Shown in pieces: positions 35,328-42,804 of a DNA stretch of 64,000 nucleotides (within the stretch, counting starts at the first letter, position 1; each line of letters opens with the position of its first letter). The position numbers were made by a program, and so were the translations under genes. Source of the DNA: a bacterium (GTDB taxonomy: Bacteria; Verrucomicrobiota; Kiritimatiellia; CAIKKV01; CAITUY01); contig JBAXWB010000021.1 of the NCBI GenBank assembly GCA_037128595.1, forward strand, positions 24,893-88,892. Direction: 5' to 3'. The notes beneath the pieces are model-generated. The model was not told the origin of the DNA. It saw nothing but the letters and a program-made list of their open reading frames with translations, and made no database searches.

Positions 35328-35335
35328 GGGGAAAT

Positions 35336-36031
35336 ATGAAACGACAATATACCGTATTGATCATTGAGGATGACGAGTCGTTGATGCTGGGGTTGGAGGA
35401 AAACCTCAATGTGGCAGGCTACCGCGTGTTAACCGCCTCAAACGGGGCGGCCGGTCTCAAACTTGCAATGGATCGAAAGCCTGATCTGATTTTACTCGAC
35501 CTCAACCTGCCTGATCTGGGCGGTTATGAGATCTGCAAGAACCTGAGGGAGCAACGTCACCCGGCTGCGGTCATCATGTTAACCGCCCGGAAAGAGGAGG
35601 CAGACAAATTGCGCGGGTTTGAGTTGGGGGCAGATGACTATGTGACGAAGCCTTTCAGTGTAAAAGAACTGCTGGCGCGGGTGACTGCCATTTTGATGCG
35701 CTCGGATCGCAAGGTTGAAAAAGGGGCCCAGTTCCGGTTTGGCGATTATGTGCTGGATATGGATACCCGGACGATGACCTGTAAGGGGAAGGTCGTTGAG
35801 TTGACCCGTACGGAATTTGATTTGTTGGCTTACATGCTCGCCAACGAGGGGAAATCGCTGTCGCGCGAGGCCTTGTTGCGGGATGTGTGGGGGACGGAAT
35901 ATTACGGAACGCAGCGTTCGCTGGATACCTTTGTGGCGATGCTGCGCGCCAAGATCGAGAAGAAGTCAAATGCCCCGCGCCATATTCTGACGGTGCACGG
36001 GGTGGGGTATAAATTTTGCAGTAGTGGTTGA
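35336..36031 (+). CDS. OmpR/PhoB-type response regulator
   Basis: 231 aa. Receiver domain with the acidic pocket EDDE (11-14), phospho-acceptor Asp55 in LILLDLNLPD, Thr83 and Lys105 in VTKPFS. The C-terminal winged-helix DNA-binding domain contains VVELTRTEFDLLAYML and the recognition-helix region RSLDTFVAMLRAKIEKK, ending VHGVGYKF. It is the natural partner of the histidine kinase just upstream. It has no clear Shine-Dalgarno of its own because a family A hairpin fills the space before the ATG. Targets are unknown; the flanking T2SS and ATPase genes are candidates. Confidence 0.93.
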   Translation: MKRQYTVLIIEDDESLMLGLEENLNVAGYRVLTASNGAAGLKLAMDRKPDLILLDLNLPDLGGYEICKNLREQRHPAAVIMLTARKEEADKLRGFELGADDYVTKPFSVKELLARVTAILMRSDRKVEKGAQFRFGDYVLDMDTRTMTCKGKVVELTRTEFDLLAYMLANEGKSLSREALLRDVWGTEYYGTQRSLDTFVAMLRAKIEKKSNAPRHILTVHGVGYKFCSSG

Positions 36032-36046
36032 GACATAAAGGGGCTC

Positions 36047-37438
36047 ATGATTTCTCGTAATCATAATCTTAATCGTAATCCCGCAATCATATTTTTCTTG
36101 TTCTGCGGGCTTTCCGCCCTTTCGGCCACCAATGCGCCCCTTGCGTTGCGCTATGCCCGGATCTATGAACGTGAGCTGGCCGGGGAGCGCACGGGCCTGG
36201 TGGCAGACTATCGCGCCCTTTTTTCTGACACCCGGGAGACTGACAAGGAACTGGCTGAAAAAAGTCTCTACCGGATTGGGGTGTGTGAGAAAAAAGCAGG
36301 ACAGTTGAAGCAGGCACGTTTGGTGTGGCGGGGTCTTGTGGAGGATTTTCCGTTAAGTGACCCGGCGGTCTCATCTGCTCGTGATGCGCTTAAAGCACTT
36401 GAGTGGGAGATGGATCGGATTGTGATTGCGGGGAAAGTGTGCAGTGGGCAGTTGGCGGAGGGCAGCGGGATTGAAAAGAGTATCGTCTTTGCTGGTGAAT
36501 GGGGGAGTGAACCCCCTGTAGTGACCGGTCTGGATGGCGGGTTCCGTATGGGGCGGCGAGCGGCGGGACAATTGCCCGATGGGCGAAGTTATGGCCTGAT
36601 TTACGCGGCGCATCCGTCACGATCCCTTGTCGGGGCGGATGTCTGGTTTGGCGGCGGAGTGACGGGCATAACGGTATCGCTGGCCGCGCCTGTTGCCTTT
36701 GCCGGGAAGGTGGTGGATCGTTCCGGGAATCCGGTTGCTGGCGTCCGAGTCTACGTGACAGGATACAAGGCAGTCCCAGGTGGTCCGACTGCGCCGGTCT
36801 ATACGGTCCCTATGCCCGTGACGCGGCTGATTTCTCCAGTATGGTCCGGCGCCAATGGTGCGTTCAGTGTGGAGGGACTCCCTGCAGGATTGGGGTATGA
36901 ACTGGCCACCGAAACGCACGATTATCGCGTGATCATGGAAGGCGCCGCGTCCGGAAACACAGAGGTTTTGACCGAGCCACCGGCCGCGTTCAGCAACCTG
37001 CTTGCCACCATCACCTGGCTTAGAGGACACCCGGAAACGGGCGCCCCTTTGCGATGGGATGATTTGCGGGGACGCGTCGTCGTCTTTCATTTTGGGTCCG
37101 CTTACGGGGAGGCCTCGGTGCGGGCCCAGTATCCTGAGGAAGGAGGGGTCTTGTCCCGCCTGATGGAATTGTATGGACCGCAGGCGGTCTGGTGCCTGTG
37201 GCTGTTGCCTGAAGGCGAAGGGAGGGGTGACGCCGCCCAGTTGGCGTTGGGACTCTATCCGGAAATTCCCGTGGGCAGCGGATCGTGGGAGGTAGGCCGT
37301 GAGCCTTGGGCGGAACGTGGGCCGTGGGCCGTAAGCGGGGGACAAAGCTGGAATGTGGTGATGGACCGGAATGGGAGGATGCAGGCCGTCTGTTCTGACC
37401 AGCAGGTGTTCCAGGCGGTAAAAAAGGCTTTGGAATAA
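36047..37438 (+). CDS. Exported protein with carboxypeptidase-regulatory-like and thioredoxin-like parts
   Basis: 463 aa, family not firmly recognised. N-terminal signal sequence (IIFFLFCGLSALSATNA), then a TPR-like helical part (RYARIYERELAGERTGLVAD...KSLYRIGVCEKKAGQLKQAR). A carboxypeptidase-regulatory-like beta-sandwich follows (VAFAGKVVDRSGNPVAGVRV). The C-terminal region (LRGRVVVFHFGSAYGEASVR) resembles AhpC/TlpA thioredoxin folds but lacks a CxxC. Probably periplasmic. It starts 15 bp after the response regulator and lies in the T2SS locus. The C-terminal part contains an in-frame heptamer array (37292-37337). Confidence 0.6.
   Translation: MISRNHNLNRNPAIIFFLFCGLSALSATNAPLALRYARIYERELAGERTGLVADYRALFSDTRETDKELAEKSLYRIGVCEKKAGQLKQARLVWRGLVEDFPLSDPAVSSARDALKALEWEMDRIVIAGKVCSGQLAEGSGIEKSIVFAGEWGSEPPVVTGLDGGFRMGRRAAGQLPDGRSYGLIYAAHPSRSLVGADVWFGGGVTGITVSLAAPVAFAGKVVDRSGNPVAGVRVYVTGYKAVPGGPTAPVYTVPMPVTRLISPVWSGANGAFSVEGLPAGLGYELATETHDYRVIMEGAASGNTEVLTEPPAAFSNLLATITWLRGHPETGAPLRWDDLRGRVVVFHFGSAYGEASVRAQYPEEGGVLSRLMELYGPQAVWCLWLLPEGEGRGDAAQLALGLYPEIPVGSGSWEVGREPWAERGPWAVSGGQSWNVVMDRNGRMQAVCSDQQVFQAVKKALE
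37292..37337 (+). repeat. Heptamer array inside an exported-protein gene
   Basis: Units GTAGGCC, GTGAGCC, TTGGGCG, (GAAC), GTGGGCC, GTGGGCC, GTAAGCG, encoding GREPWAERGPWAVSG. A second in-gene heptamer array with a different unit from the one in the histidine kinase. Confidence 0.65.
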
Positions 37439-37537
37439 CCAATTACCCGTTATGATGTCTTGCATTCTGCGGGGGGGCGTGGTTCTAATTAAACGAGGAA
37501 TCGATAGGGTGATATCAGGGATGTGTGATGATGGAGC

Positions 37538-37897
37538 ATGAATATGAAAAAATACAGTTTTATCGGGGTATCGGTGGTGATGATGGTGCTGGCCGCCTGG
37601 GTGTGGACGGGGTGCGAGAGTGCAGAGGGAACATCAGGTGTCGGGTTGACCCCCTCCTCGGTGACCCTGGGCGGAGCGTCGAGCAATACCTCCTCTGTTG
37701 CCGTTTTTACTGCTAACGCCAGCGGACTGGCGCTGCCACTGGCGTGGCGTGTCGCGAATCCTGCGTTAGGGAACATTATCAGTGCTTCGGGCAGCAATGC
37801 CACCTATAGGGCGAATGCCGGGGCCAAAGGGGATAATGTGGTTACGGTCTCCGACCAGTATGGCAACGAGGGTTCCGCGGTCGTGACGCAGGAGTAA
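37538..37897 (+). CDS. Small lipoprotein with Ig-like (Big2-type) domain
   Basis: 119 aa. Signal peptide with lipobox VWTG before Cys27. The mature part (LTPSSVTLGGASSNTSSVAV, then LPLAWRVANPALGNIISASG) fits one bacterial Ig-like domain. GGAG precedes the ATG at 37538; a second ATG two codons in is also possible. Located 75 bp upstream of the periplasmic protein that heads the ATPase operon, so it may be part of that envelope complex, but this is only proximity. Confidence 0.7.
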   Translation: MNMKKYSFIGVSVVMMVLAAWVWTGCESAEGTSGVGLTPSSVTLGGASSNTSSVAVFTANASGLALPLAWRVANPALGNIISASGSNATYRANAGAKGDNVVTVSDQYGNEGSAVVTQE

Positions 37898-37971
37898 AAG
37901 CGCCTTTCTGTTGCGCAGTTTTTTCAAGGGTGGTACCATCCCCGACACATTAGTGGGTGAGGGTTATCCTT

Positions 37972-39282
37972 ATGAATAATAATCGGAATACGGTTGAACG
38001 CCTCGGTCTCTGTGTGCTGGTCTGGCTGATGGTGATGGCGGGAACTCCGGTCAGCGGCGCGGTGATCACCCTTAAAATTCGTGCCATCAATCCCTCCTCG
38101 TCAGAAAAGCAGAAAGTGGTCGCTACGGCCCTTCTGCCCAATCCCCTCAAGCCGGAGGACGTTGTCAATACAGAGGGGTTTACGGTTGAGTATGATGTCG
38201 CCGGCAAATCCTATCGTGTCAAAAAAGAAGTGGAGCTGAATCCTGCCGAGACCCGCACTTTTGAGGTAGCGCTCAAGGATGTCTGGACCATTCCGGATGA
38301 AGACATCCAGGCGTTGACGCTCCATGCCTCGAAATTGAACGTGGCCCTGAAATCCACCGACAAGGAAGACACCGCTGGCCGCCTTCAGGGGGTGATTGAC
38401 GAGGGGCTCAAGGGGGTGGTGGCCCGGCAGGCAGCCTATGCCGTGGGGACGGTCAAGCCGCTCGATCATATCCGCGCCTATGAGGCGAATACTGAGGCGC
38501 TAAGTCGCATCCGCAAAGATGTGGGGCTCCTGGAAAATCTGGTGATTTCAGCGGGCAAGGATCCGGAGTTGATTCTCGGGGCGACCAAGAGTGCGCCGGT
38601 AGCAGATCGGGATATGACTGATGCGACCAATGCGGTGGTGGTCATTCACATCAAGATCACTAACACCTCCCCGACTGAGAAGCGCAAGATTCCCGTGCGC
38701 CATGAATTTCCCGCAGAAGTGAAGCCCCCGGATATCCTCGATGCGGGCGGATTGCAGGTGGGGGTGGATCCTGTAAAGAATGTTTGTTACGCCTATTTGC
38801 TCGAAGCGCTTGAGCTTGAGCCGAAGGGGGTCCGCATCTTTGATGTCAAGATCAAGGATCCATGGGCGTTGCCGGCGGTGAAGTTGCCCCGGCTGGAGGC
38901 GCGCATCAAAACCATTCTCGATATCACGCGGGAGATGGAATCGTATAAAGCGGTGATCCTTCAGGCTCAAGCCATCATGAAGGATCTTGAAACGGTGGCG
39001 GGGCGGAAGGCGCCTGACGTGGTGAATGAGCAATATGTGGCTTTTGCCCGGCGGCAGGTGGCGGATGTGCAGGCCATTGAGGGACGCATTCAGCGGCTGG
39101 AAGAGTTTTTTCAGCCGAGTGAAAAGGCCATAAAGGCCGGGGTTCCCATGATGGATGTGCCCCGTCCCGATAAACGTACGACGTGGATCATCATCTATAT
39201 TGTCCTCGGGTTTCTGGGGATTTTCAGTCTGTTGTTTTTCCTTCGCTGGTTCGGCAAGGGTAAGGCAGAAAAAGTGGAATAA
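37972..39282 (+). CDS. Membrane-anchored periplasmic protein with duplicated domain, heading the ATPase operon
   Basis: 436 aa, not recognised. Signal peptide (LCVLVWLMVMAGTPVSGA), a beta-rich domain at ~31-115, and a second copy at ~222-307. The copies align through IRAINPSSSEKQKV with IKITNTSPTEKRKI, LKPEDVVNTEGFTVEYD with VKPPDILDAGGLQVGVD, and FEVALKDVWTIP with FDVKIKDPWALP. A helical/coiled-coil stretch (~308-385) leads to one C-terminal TM (WIIIYIVLGFLGIFSLLFFL) and a short basic cytoplasmic tail. The ATG at 37972 has GGTGAGGG upstream. It ends three bases before alpha1, so it is co-transcribed and probably part of the complex. It has none of the helices of subunit a. An anchor, stator or coupling role is inference. 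Confidence 0.7.
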   Translation: MNNNRNTVERLGLCVLVWLMVMAGTPVSGAVITLKIRAINPSSSEKQKVVATALLPNPLKPEDVVNTEGFTVEYDVAGKSYRVKKEVELNPAETRTFEVALKDVWTIPDEDIQALTLHASKLNVALKSTDKEDTAGRLQGVIDEGLKGVVARQAAYAVGTVKPLDHIRAYEANTEALSRIRKDVGLLENLVISAGKDPELILGATKSAPVADRDMTDATNAVVVIHIKITNTSPTEKRKIPVRHEFPAEVKPPDILDAGGLQVGVDPVKNVCYAYLLEALELEPKGVRIFDVKIKDPWALPAVKLPRLEARIKTILDITREMESYKAVILQAQAIMKDLETVAGRKAPDVVNEQYVAFARRQVADVQAIEGRIQRLEEFFQPSEKAIKAGVPMMDVPRPDKRTTWIIIYIVLGFLGIFSLLFFLRWFGKGKAEKVE

Positions 39283-39285
39283 ATT

Positions 39286-40752
39286 ATGCCGATCACATTT
39301 AAGATATCCCCTCTTCAGATAAAGGAGTACGGGGTCGTTTCGGAAATCAAGCAGGGAATTGCCCATGTGACGGGATTAACCAACTGCATGAATGGCCAGC
39401 TGGTGCATTTCGACGGAGGAAGTCAGGGCACGATTGTCGGGTTTGACAATGGCTATGAGCTGGTCATGATTGTAAAAGAAGGGGCCAAGCTCAAACCGGG
39501 TGACAAACTCTTCTCCACTATCGAGTCCTGCACGGTGCCGGTGGGCGAGCAATTCCTGGGGCGGATGGTCAATGGGTTGGGTGAGCCGGTGGATGGCCTA
39601 GGTCCCATCAAGGCGGACCGGCGGCAGCCGATTTTCAATCAATCGCCCAGTGTGCTGGAGCGGACCCCGTTGAAGGAGTCGCTGGAAACCGGCGTCAAGA
39701 TTCTGGACATGATGAATCCTGTCGGGAAGGGGCAGCGCCAGCTGATTCTGGGGGATCGGGTCACGGGGAAAACCACGATTGCCACCGATGCCATTCTTAA
39801 CCAGCGCGGCAAGGGTGTCATCTGCATCTATTGCTGCATTGGCAAGGCGGAGGCTTCGCTGAACAAGGTGCTGGAACTGTTCAGGGAGAATGACGTCATG
39901 AGCTATGGCATCATTGTGTCCGCGACGGCGGCCTCTGCCGTCGGCCAGCAATATCTCGCCCCTTATGTGGCCGCCAGCCTGGGCGAATATTTCATGGAAA
40001 AGGGGCGTGATGTGTTTGTGGTGTTCGACGACCTGACCAAGCACGCCTGGGTGTACCGCCAGATGTCACTGCTGCTGGAGCGGTCGCCGGGGCGTGATGC
40101 CTATCCGGGTGACATTTTCTACCTGCACTCCCAACTCGTCGAGCGGGCCGGCAAGTTGCGTCCGGAGCGGGGTTCCGGCTCCATGACCTTCTTCCCTATC
40201 GTTGAAACCGTGCAGGGGGATGTGACGGGGTATATTCCCACCAATATCATCTCCATGACGGACGGTCAGATTTATGTGAGCACGCCGCTCTTTACGGAGG
40301 GATTCAAACCCGCGATTGACATCGGGCTGTCGGTGTCCCGTATCGGGAGCAAAGTACAATGGCCTGCAATGCGGAAGCTGGCCGGGATTTTGCGACTGGA
40401 ATATATTCAATACAAGGAGCTTGAGAAGCTCACCCGTATAAAGGCCGGGGTCTCGGCGGCGGTCGAGAAGCGGCTCCAAAAGGGGAAAGTCGTGGCAGAG
40501 ATTCTGAAGCAGGACAAGAATGCGCCGGTCCCGGTTGAGGATCAGGTCATTGTCCTCTATGCCCTGGCCAACGGGTTTATGGAGGAACTCAAGCCTGATC
40601 AGGTGGGTGCCTATCAAGCGGGGCTGTTGGCGAGTGTCAAAGCCGCCCGGCCGGACCTGATCCAAGCGTTGGTGCTGAAAAAAGATCTCACCGAAGAGAT
40701 TAAGGAGGGGCTCCATGAGCAGCTTACCGCGTATGGTAGTCGCGCCGTTTAA
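39286..40752 (+). CDS. F-type ATPase alpha subunit paralogue 1 (arginine finger present)
   Basis: 488 aa, clearly F-type alpha. Beta-barrel start VVSEIKQGIAHVTGLTNCMN, P-loop GDRVTGKT (156-163), VFDDLTKHAWVYRQMSLLL, RSPGRDAYPGDIFYLHS, GYIPTNIISMTDGQIY and SVSRIGSKVQ with the arginine finger Arg352. It begins directly at the barrel and lacks the ~22-residue N-terminal helix that normally binds delta; the normal length is ~505-513. It is followed by a second alpha gene overlapping by 38 bp. With a normal finger, alpha1/beta interfaces should be catalytically competent. A housekeeping ATP synthase elsewhere in the genome is likely but unseen. Confidence 0.9.
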   Translation: MPITFKISPLQIKEYGVVSEIKQGIAHVTGLTNCMNGQLVHFDGGSQGTIVGFDNGYELVMIVKEGAKLKPGDKLFSTIESCTVPVGEQFLGRMVNGLGEPVDGLGPIKADRRQPIFNQSPSVLERTPLKESLETGVKILDMMNPVGKGQRQLILGDRVTGKTTIATDAILNQRGKGVICIYCCIGKAEASLNKVLELFRENDVMSYGIIVSATAASAVGQQYLAPYVAASLGEYFMEKGRDVFVVFDDLTKHAWVYRQMSLLLERSPGRDAYPGDIFYLHSQLVERAGKLRPERGSGSMTFFPIVETVQGDVTGYIPTNIISMTDGQIYVSTPLFTEGFKPAIDIGLSVSRIGSKVQWPAMRKLAGILRLEYIQYKELEKLTRIKAGVSAAVEKRLQKGKVVAEILKQDKNAPVPVEDQVIVLYALANGFMEELKPDQVGAYQAGLLASVKAARPDLIQALVLKKDLTEEIKEGLHEQLTAYGSRAV

Positions 40753-42193
40753 GATTAAGATTTCAGAAACCGGCGTTATCAAGGACATCAAGAAAATGAT
40801 TGTCCGGATCACGGGCCTGCCCTCCTGTCTGAATGGGCAACTCGTGGATTTTGGGGATGGAAACAAAGGCATCATCATGGGTTTTGACCAGGAGGATGTG
40901 CTGGCGCTGTTGCTCGGGAGTGATGCAGGGGTCAGGTTGGGGCAGTCGGTGGCTGGGAGCAGTGAGCCGTTTACCATACCAGTGGGAGAGGCGATGGTCG
41001 GGCGTATGGTGGATGCGATGGGTGCCCCCTGCGACGGGCGCGGGGAGATAGTCTGTGAGACGCGCCGCTCAGTGTTTTCCCCTTCGCCGTTGATCACCGA
41101 ACGCGCTCCGGTTGAGAATTTCCTGTTTACGGGAACCCGGGTCATTGATGCCATGGTGCCTGTGGGCAAGGGGCAGCGGCAGTTGATTATGGGCGATCGC
41201 ATGACGGGAAAAACCAGCATTGCAACAGACGCTATCCTCAGTCAGCGTGGTCGGGATGTGGTGTGTATTTATTGCTGCATCGGGAAGGCTCTGGTGTCCC
41301 TTGAAAAAGTGCTGACGGTGTTGTCCGAGAAAGAGGCGCTTCCCTACACGGTGATTGTGGCAGCCACCGATAGCGCCACGGCCGGGGAGCAGTATCTGGT
41401 GCCCTTTACCGCCGCCACTATTGGGGATTATCTGATGCGACAAGGGAAAGATGTGTTGGTGGTATTTGATGACCTTACCAAGCATGCCTGGGCCTATCGG
41501 CAGATTTCCCTGCTTTTGGAACGCCCCCCTGGCCGGGAGGCTTACCCGGGCGATATTTTTTATGTGCAGACCCAGTTGATGGAGCGTGCCGGGCGATTGA
41601 ATGAGGCGAGTGGCGGGGGCTCAATGACGTTTCTGGGGCTGGCGGATACGCTGCAGGGCGATTTGACCGGTTATATTCCCTCCAATCTGATCTCCATTTG
41701 CGACGGATTGGTGAGTCTTAACTCAAGTATGTTCGGCGAAGGGATCAGGCCGGCCCTTGATCTCAAGCTGTCGCTGTCCATTGTGGGCGGCCGGGCCCAG
41801 CCTCTTATTTTGCGGGAGTTGAGCGGCGGGTTGCGGAGAGATTACCTGGAGTACATCGAGGTGGCCCGCTTGAGCAAACTGCAATCCAATCTATCCAAGG
41901 AGGCTGAACGGGTGATGAAGCGGGGAAGGGTGATGATGTCCCTATTCCTACAGCCTCAATATCAGCCGGCCACGTTCATTCAGGAGATATTGTTGTTGTA
42001 TGGGTTGCGATTGGGCGTGTTGGAAGATATTGATCCTGTTGAATGCGTGCGGTTCCGGGATGGGATTGAGGCGTTTGCCCGGAATAACGATCCGGAACTT
42101 GAGCGCGCGATTCAGGCGGTTCCACGCCTGACCACCGAGGTTGAGAGACGGTTGGCCGCGGTGATCCGTGAATTTCTCGGGGCCAAGGGGTAG
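40715..42193 (+). CDS. F-type ATPase alpha subunit paralogue 2 (arginine finger missing)
   Basis: 492 aa, clearly F-type alpha and visibly related to alpha1 but well diverged. P-loop GDRMTGKT (161-168), VFDDLTKHAWAYRQISLLLE, RPPGREAYPGDIFYVQT, GYIPSNLISICDG. The arginine-finger segment reads SLSIVGGRAQ, so the catalytic Arg (Arg352 in alpha1, Arg376 in E. coli) is Ile356. That residue stabilises the transition state at the beta site, so alpha2/beta interfaces should be impaired. It also lacks the N-terminal delta-binding helix. It overlaps alpha1 by 38 bp with GGAGGGG before the ATG. Both alphas keep the non-catalytic-site P-loop. A mixed ring (alpha1/alpha2/beta3) is the obvious inference. 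Confidence 0.9.
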   Translation: MSSLPRMVVAPFKIKISETGVIKDIKKMIVRITGLPSCLNGQLVDFGDGNKGIIMGFDQEDVLALLLGSDAGVRLGQSVAGSSEPFTIPVGEAMVGRMVDAMGAPCDGRGEIVCETRRSVFSPSPLITERAPVENFLFTGTRVIDAMVPVGKGQRQLIMGDRMTGKTSIATDAILSQRGRDVVCIYCCIGKALVSLEKVLTVLSEKEALPYTVIVAATDSATAGEQYLVPFTAATIGDYLMRQGKDVLVVFDDLTKHAWAYRQISLLLERPPGREAYPGDIFYVQTQLMERAGRLNEASGGGSMTFLGLADTLQGDLTGYIPSNLISICDGLVSLNSSMFGEGIRPALDLKLSLSIVGGRAQPLILRELSGGLRRDYLEYIEVARLSKLQSNLSKEAERVMKRGRVMMSLFLQPQYQPATFIQEILLLYGLRLGVLEDIDPVECVRFRDGIEAFARNNDPELERAIQAVPRLTTEVERRLAAVIREFLGAKG

Positions 42194-42195
42194 GT

Positions 42196-42471
42196 ATGGC
42201 TGCGACCTTTTCGCTCAAGATATTGAACCCGAAACATGTCGTGTTTGAGGGACCTGTGAGCAGTGTGTTCCTGCCCGGGGACGCCGGGGAGTTCGAGTTG
42301 CTGGCCTATCATGTGCCGATTGTCAGCCTTCTGAAAGAGGGGGACATCGTTGTGGATTGGAAGAGCCGTATACCGATCAAAAAAGGTATGGTAAGGTTTA
42401 TTGACGAAGAGTGTGTGATTCTGCTGGAAGAGCGGAATCCGAAGAAGGTTGTTAAAAAGGCGGACGAGTAA
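42196..42471 (+). CDS. F-type ATPase epsilon subunit, short form
   Basis: 91 aa. Matches the N-terminal beta-sandwich of epsilon (SLKILNPKHVVFEGPVSSVF, then LPGDAGEFELLAYHVPIVSL and FIDEECVILLEE). The C-terminal two-helix domain that inhibits ATP hydrolysis in many F-ATPases is absent (usual length ~130-140). The subunit joins gamma to the c-ring. It starts two bases after alpha2 and ends three bases before the c gene. A short epsilon suggests no epsilon-type hydrolysis brake, which would suit an enzyme meant to hydrolyse ATP (inference). Confidence 0.88.
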   Translation: MAATFSLKILNPKHVVFEGPVSSVFLPGDAGEFELLAYHVPIVSLLKEGDIVVDWKSRIPIKKGMVRFIDEECVILLEERNPKKVVKKADE

Positions 42472-42474
42472 GCG

Positions 42475-42687
42475 ATGCGGAATTTTGTCATTTTTCTGGT
42501 TATTTTTCTGGTTGTGCTGGGGCCCTCGGCGGTAATTGCCACGATTGGATATGCTAGCATCCGCGCGCTGGGGCGCAATCCCTCCGCCGCCCAGAAAATA
42601 TTGCAGGCCATGATCATTTCGCTGGTATTCGCCGAGGCGATCGCGGTGATTGCCCTGCTGGTGCTGTTTCAATTATTCGGGCGATAA
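42475..42687 (+). CDS. F-type ATPase c subunit (proteolipid)
   Basis: 70 aa with two TM helices joined by the polar loop GRNPSAA, the family hallmark for contact with gamma/epsilon. The ion-binding carboxylate is Glu54 in FAEAIAV of TM2. No Ser/Thr follows at the Na-site positions, so a proton rather than sodium would be expected. TM1 (FVIFLVIFLVVLGPSAVIAT) lacks the regular GxGxGxG packing motif of standard c subunits. The ring is therefore present in an operon that has no subunit a to complete the ion path. Start ATG at 42475, three bases after the epsilon stop codon. Confidence 0.88.
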   Translation: MRNFVIFLVIFLVVLGPSAVIATIGYASIRALGRNPSAAQKILQAMIISLVFAEAIAVIALLVLFQLFGR

Positions 42688-42697
42688 GGGGTTTTTT

Positions 42698-42772
42698 GAC
42701 AGAATGAACGTAATGATCAGAATGAAAAATGAACTCGAACCGGGTTATTTTGTCTATTCTGTTCATTCTGTC
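42698..42772. repeat. Inverted repeat built of nonamers, inside the ATPase operon
   Basis: GACAGAATGAAC (42698-42709) and GTTCATTCTGTC (42761-42772) are perfect reverse complements. Each side is made of degenerate 9-base units (GACAGAATG, AACGTAATG, ATCAGAATG on the left; GTCTATTCT, GTTCATTCT on the right). It accounts for most of the 117-bp gap between c and b/delta. Confidence 0.65.
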
Positions 42773-42804
42773 TGAATAGGTTAGCGGGCGGGAAAGGGAT
42801 CAAT

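Noticed and set aside
40715..42193. Alpha2 as a decaying pseudogene copy of alpha1
   Set aside because: The frame is full length without stops or frameshifts, has a strong ribosome-binding site, keeps the P-loop and other core motifs, and overlaps alpha1 tightly. Decay would not preserve these.
42688..42804. Small gene (possible hidden subunit a fragment or atpI-like gene) between c and b/delta
   Set aside because: The 117-bp gap is filled by a repeat made of 9-base units; no open frame of useful length or membrane helix is encoded.
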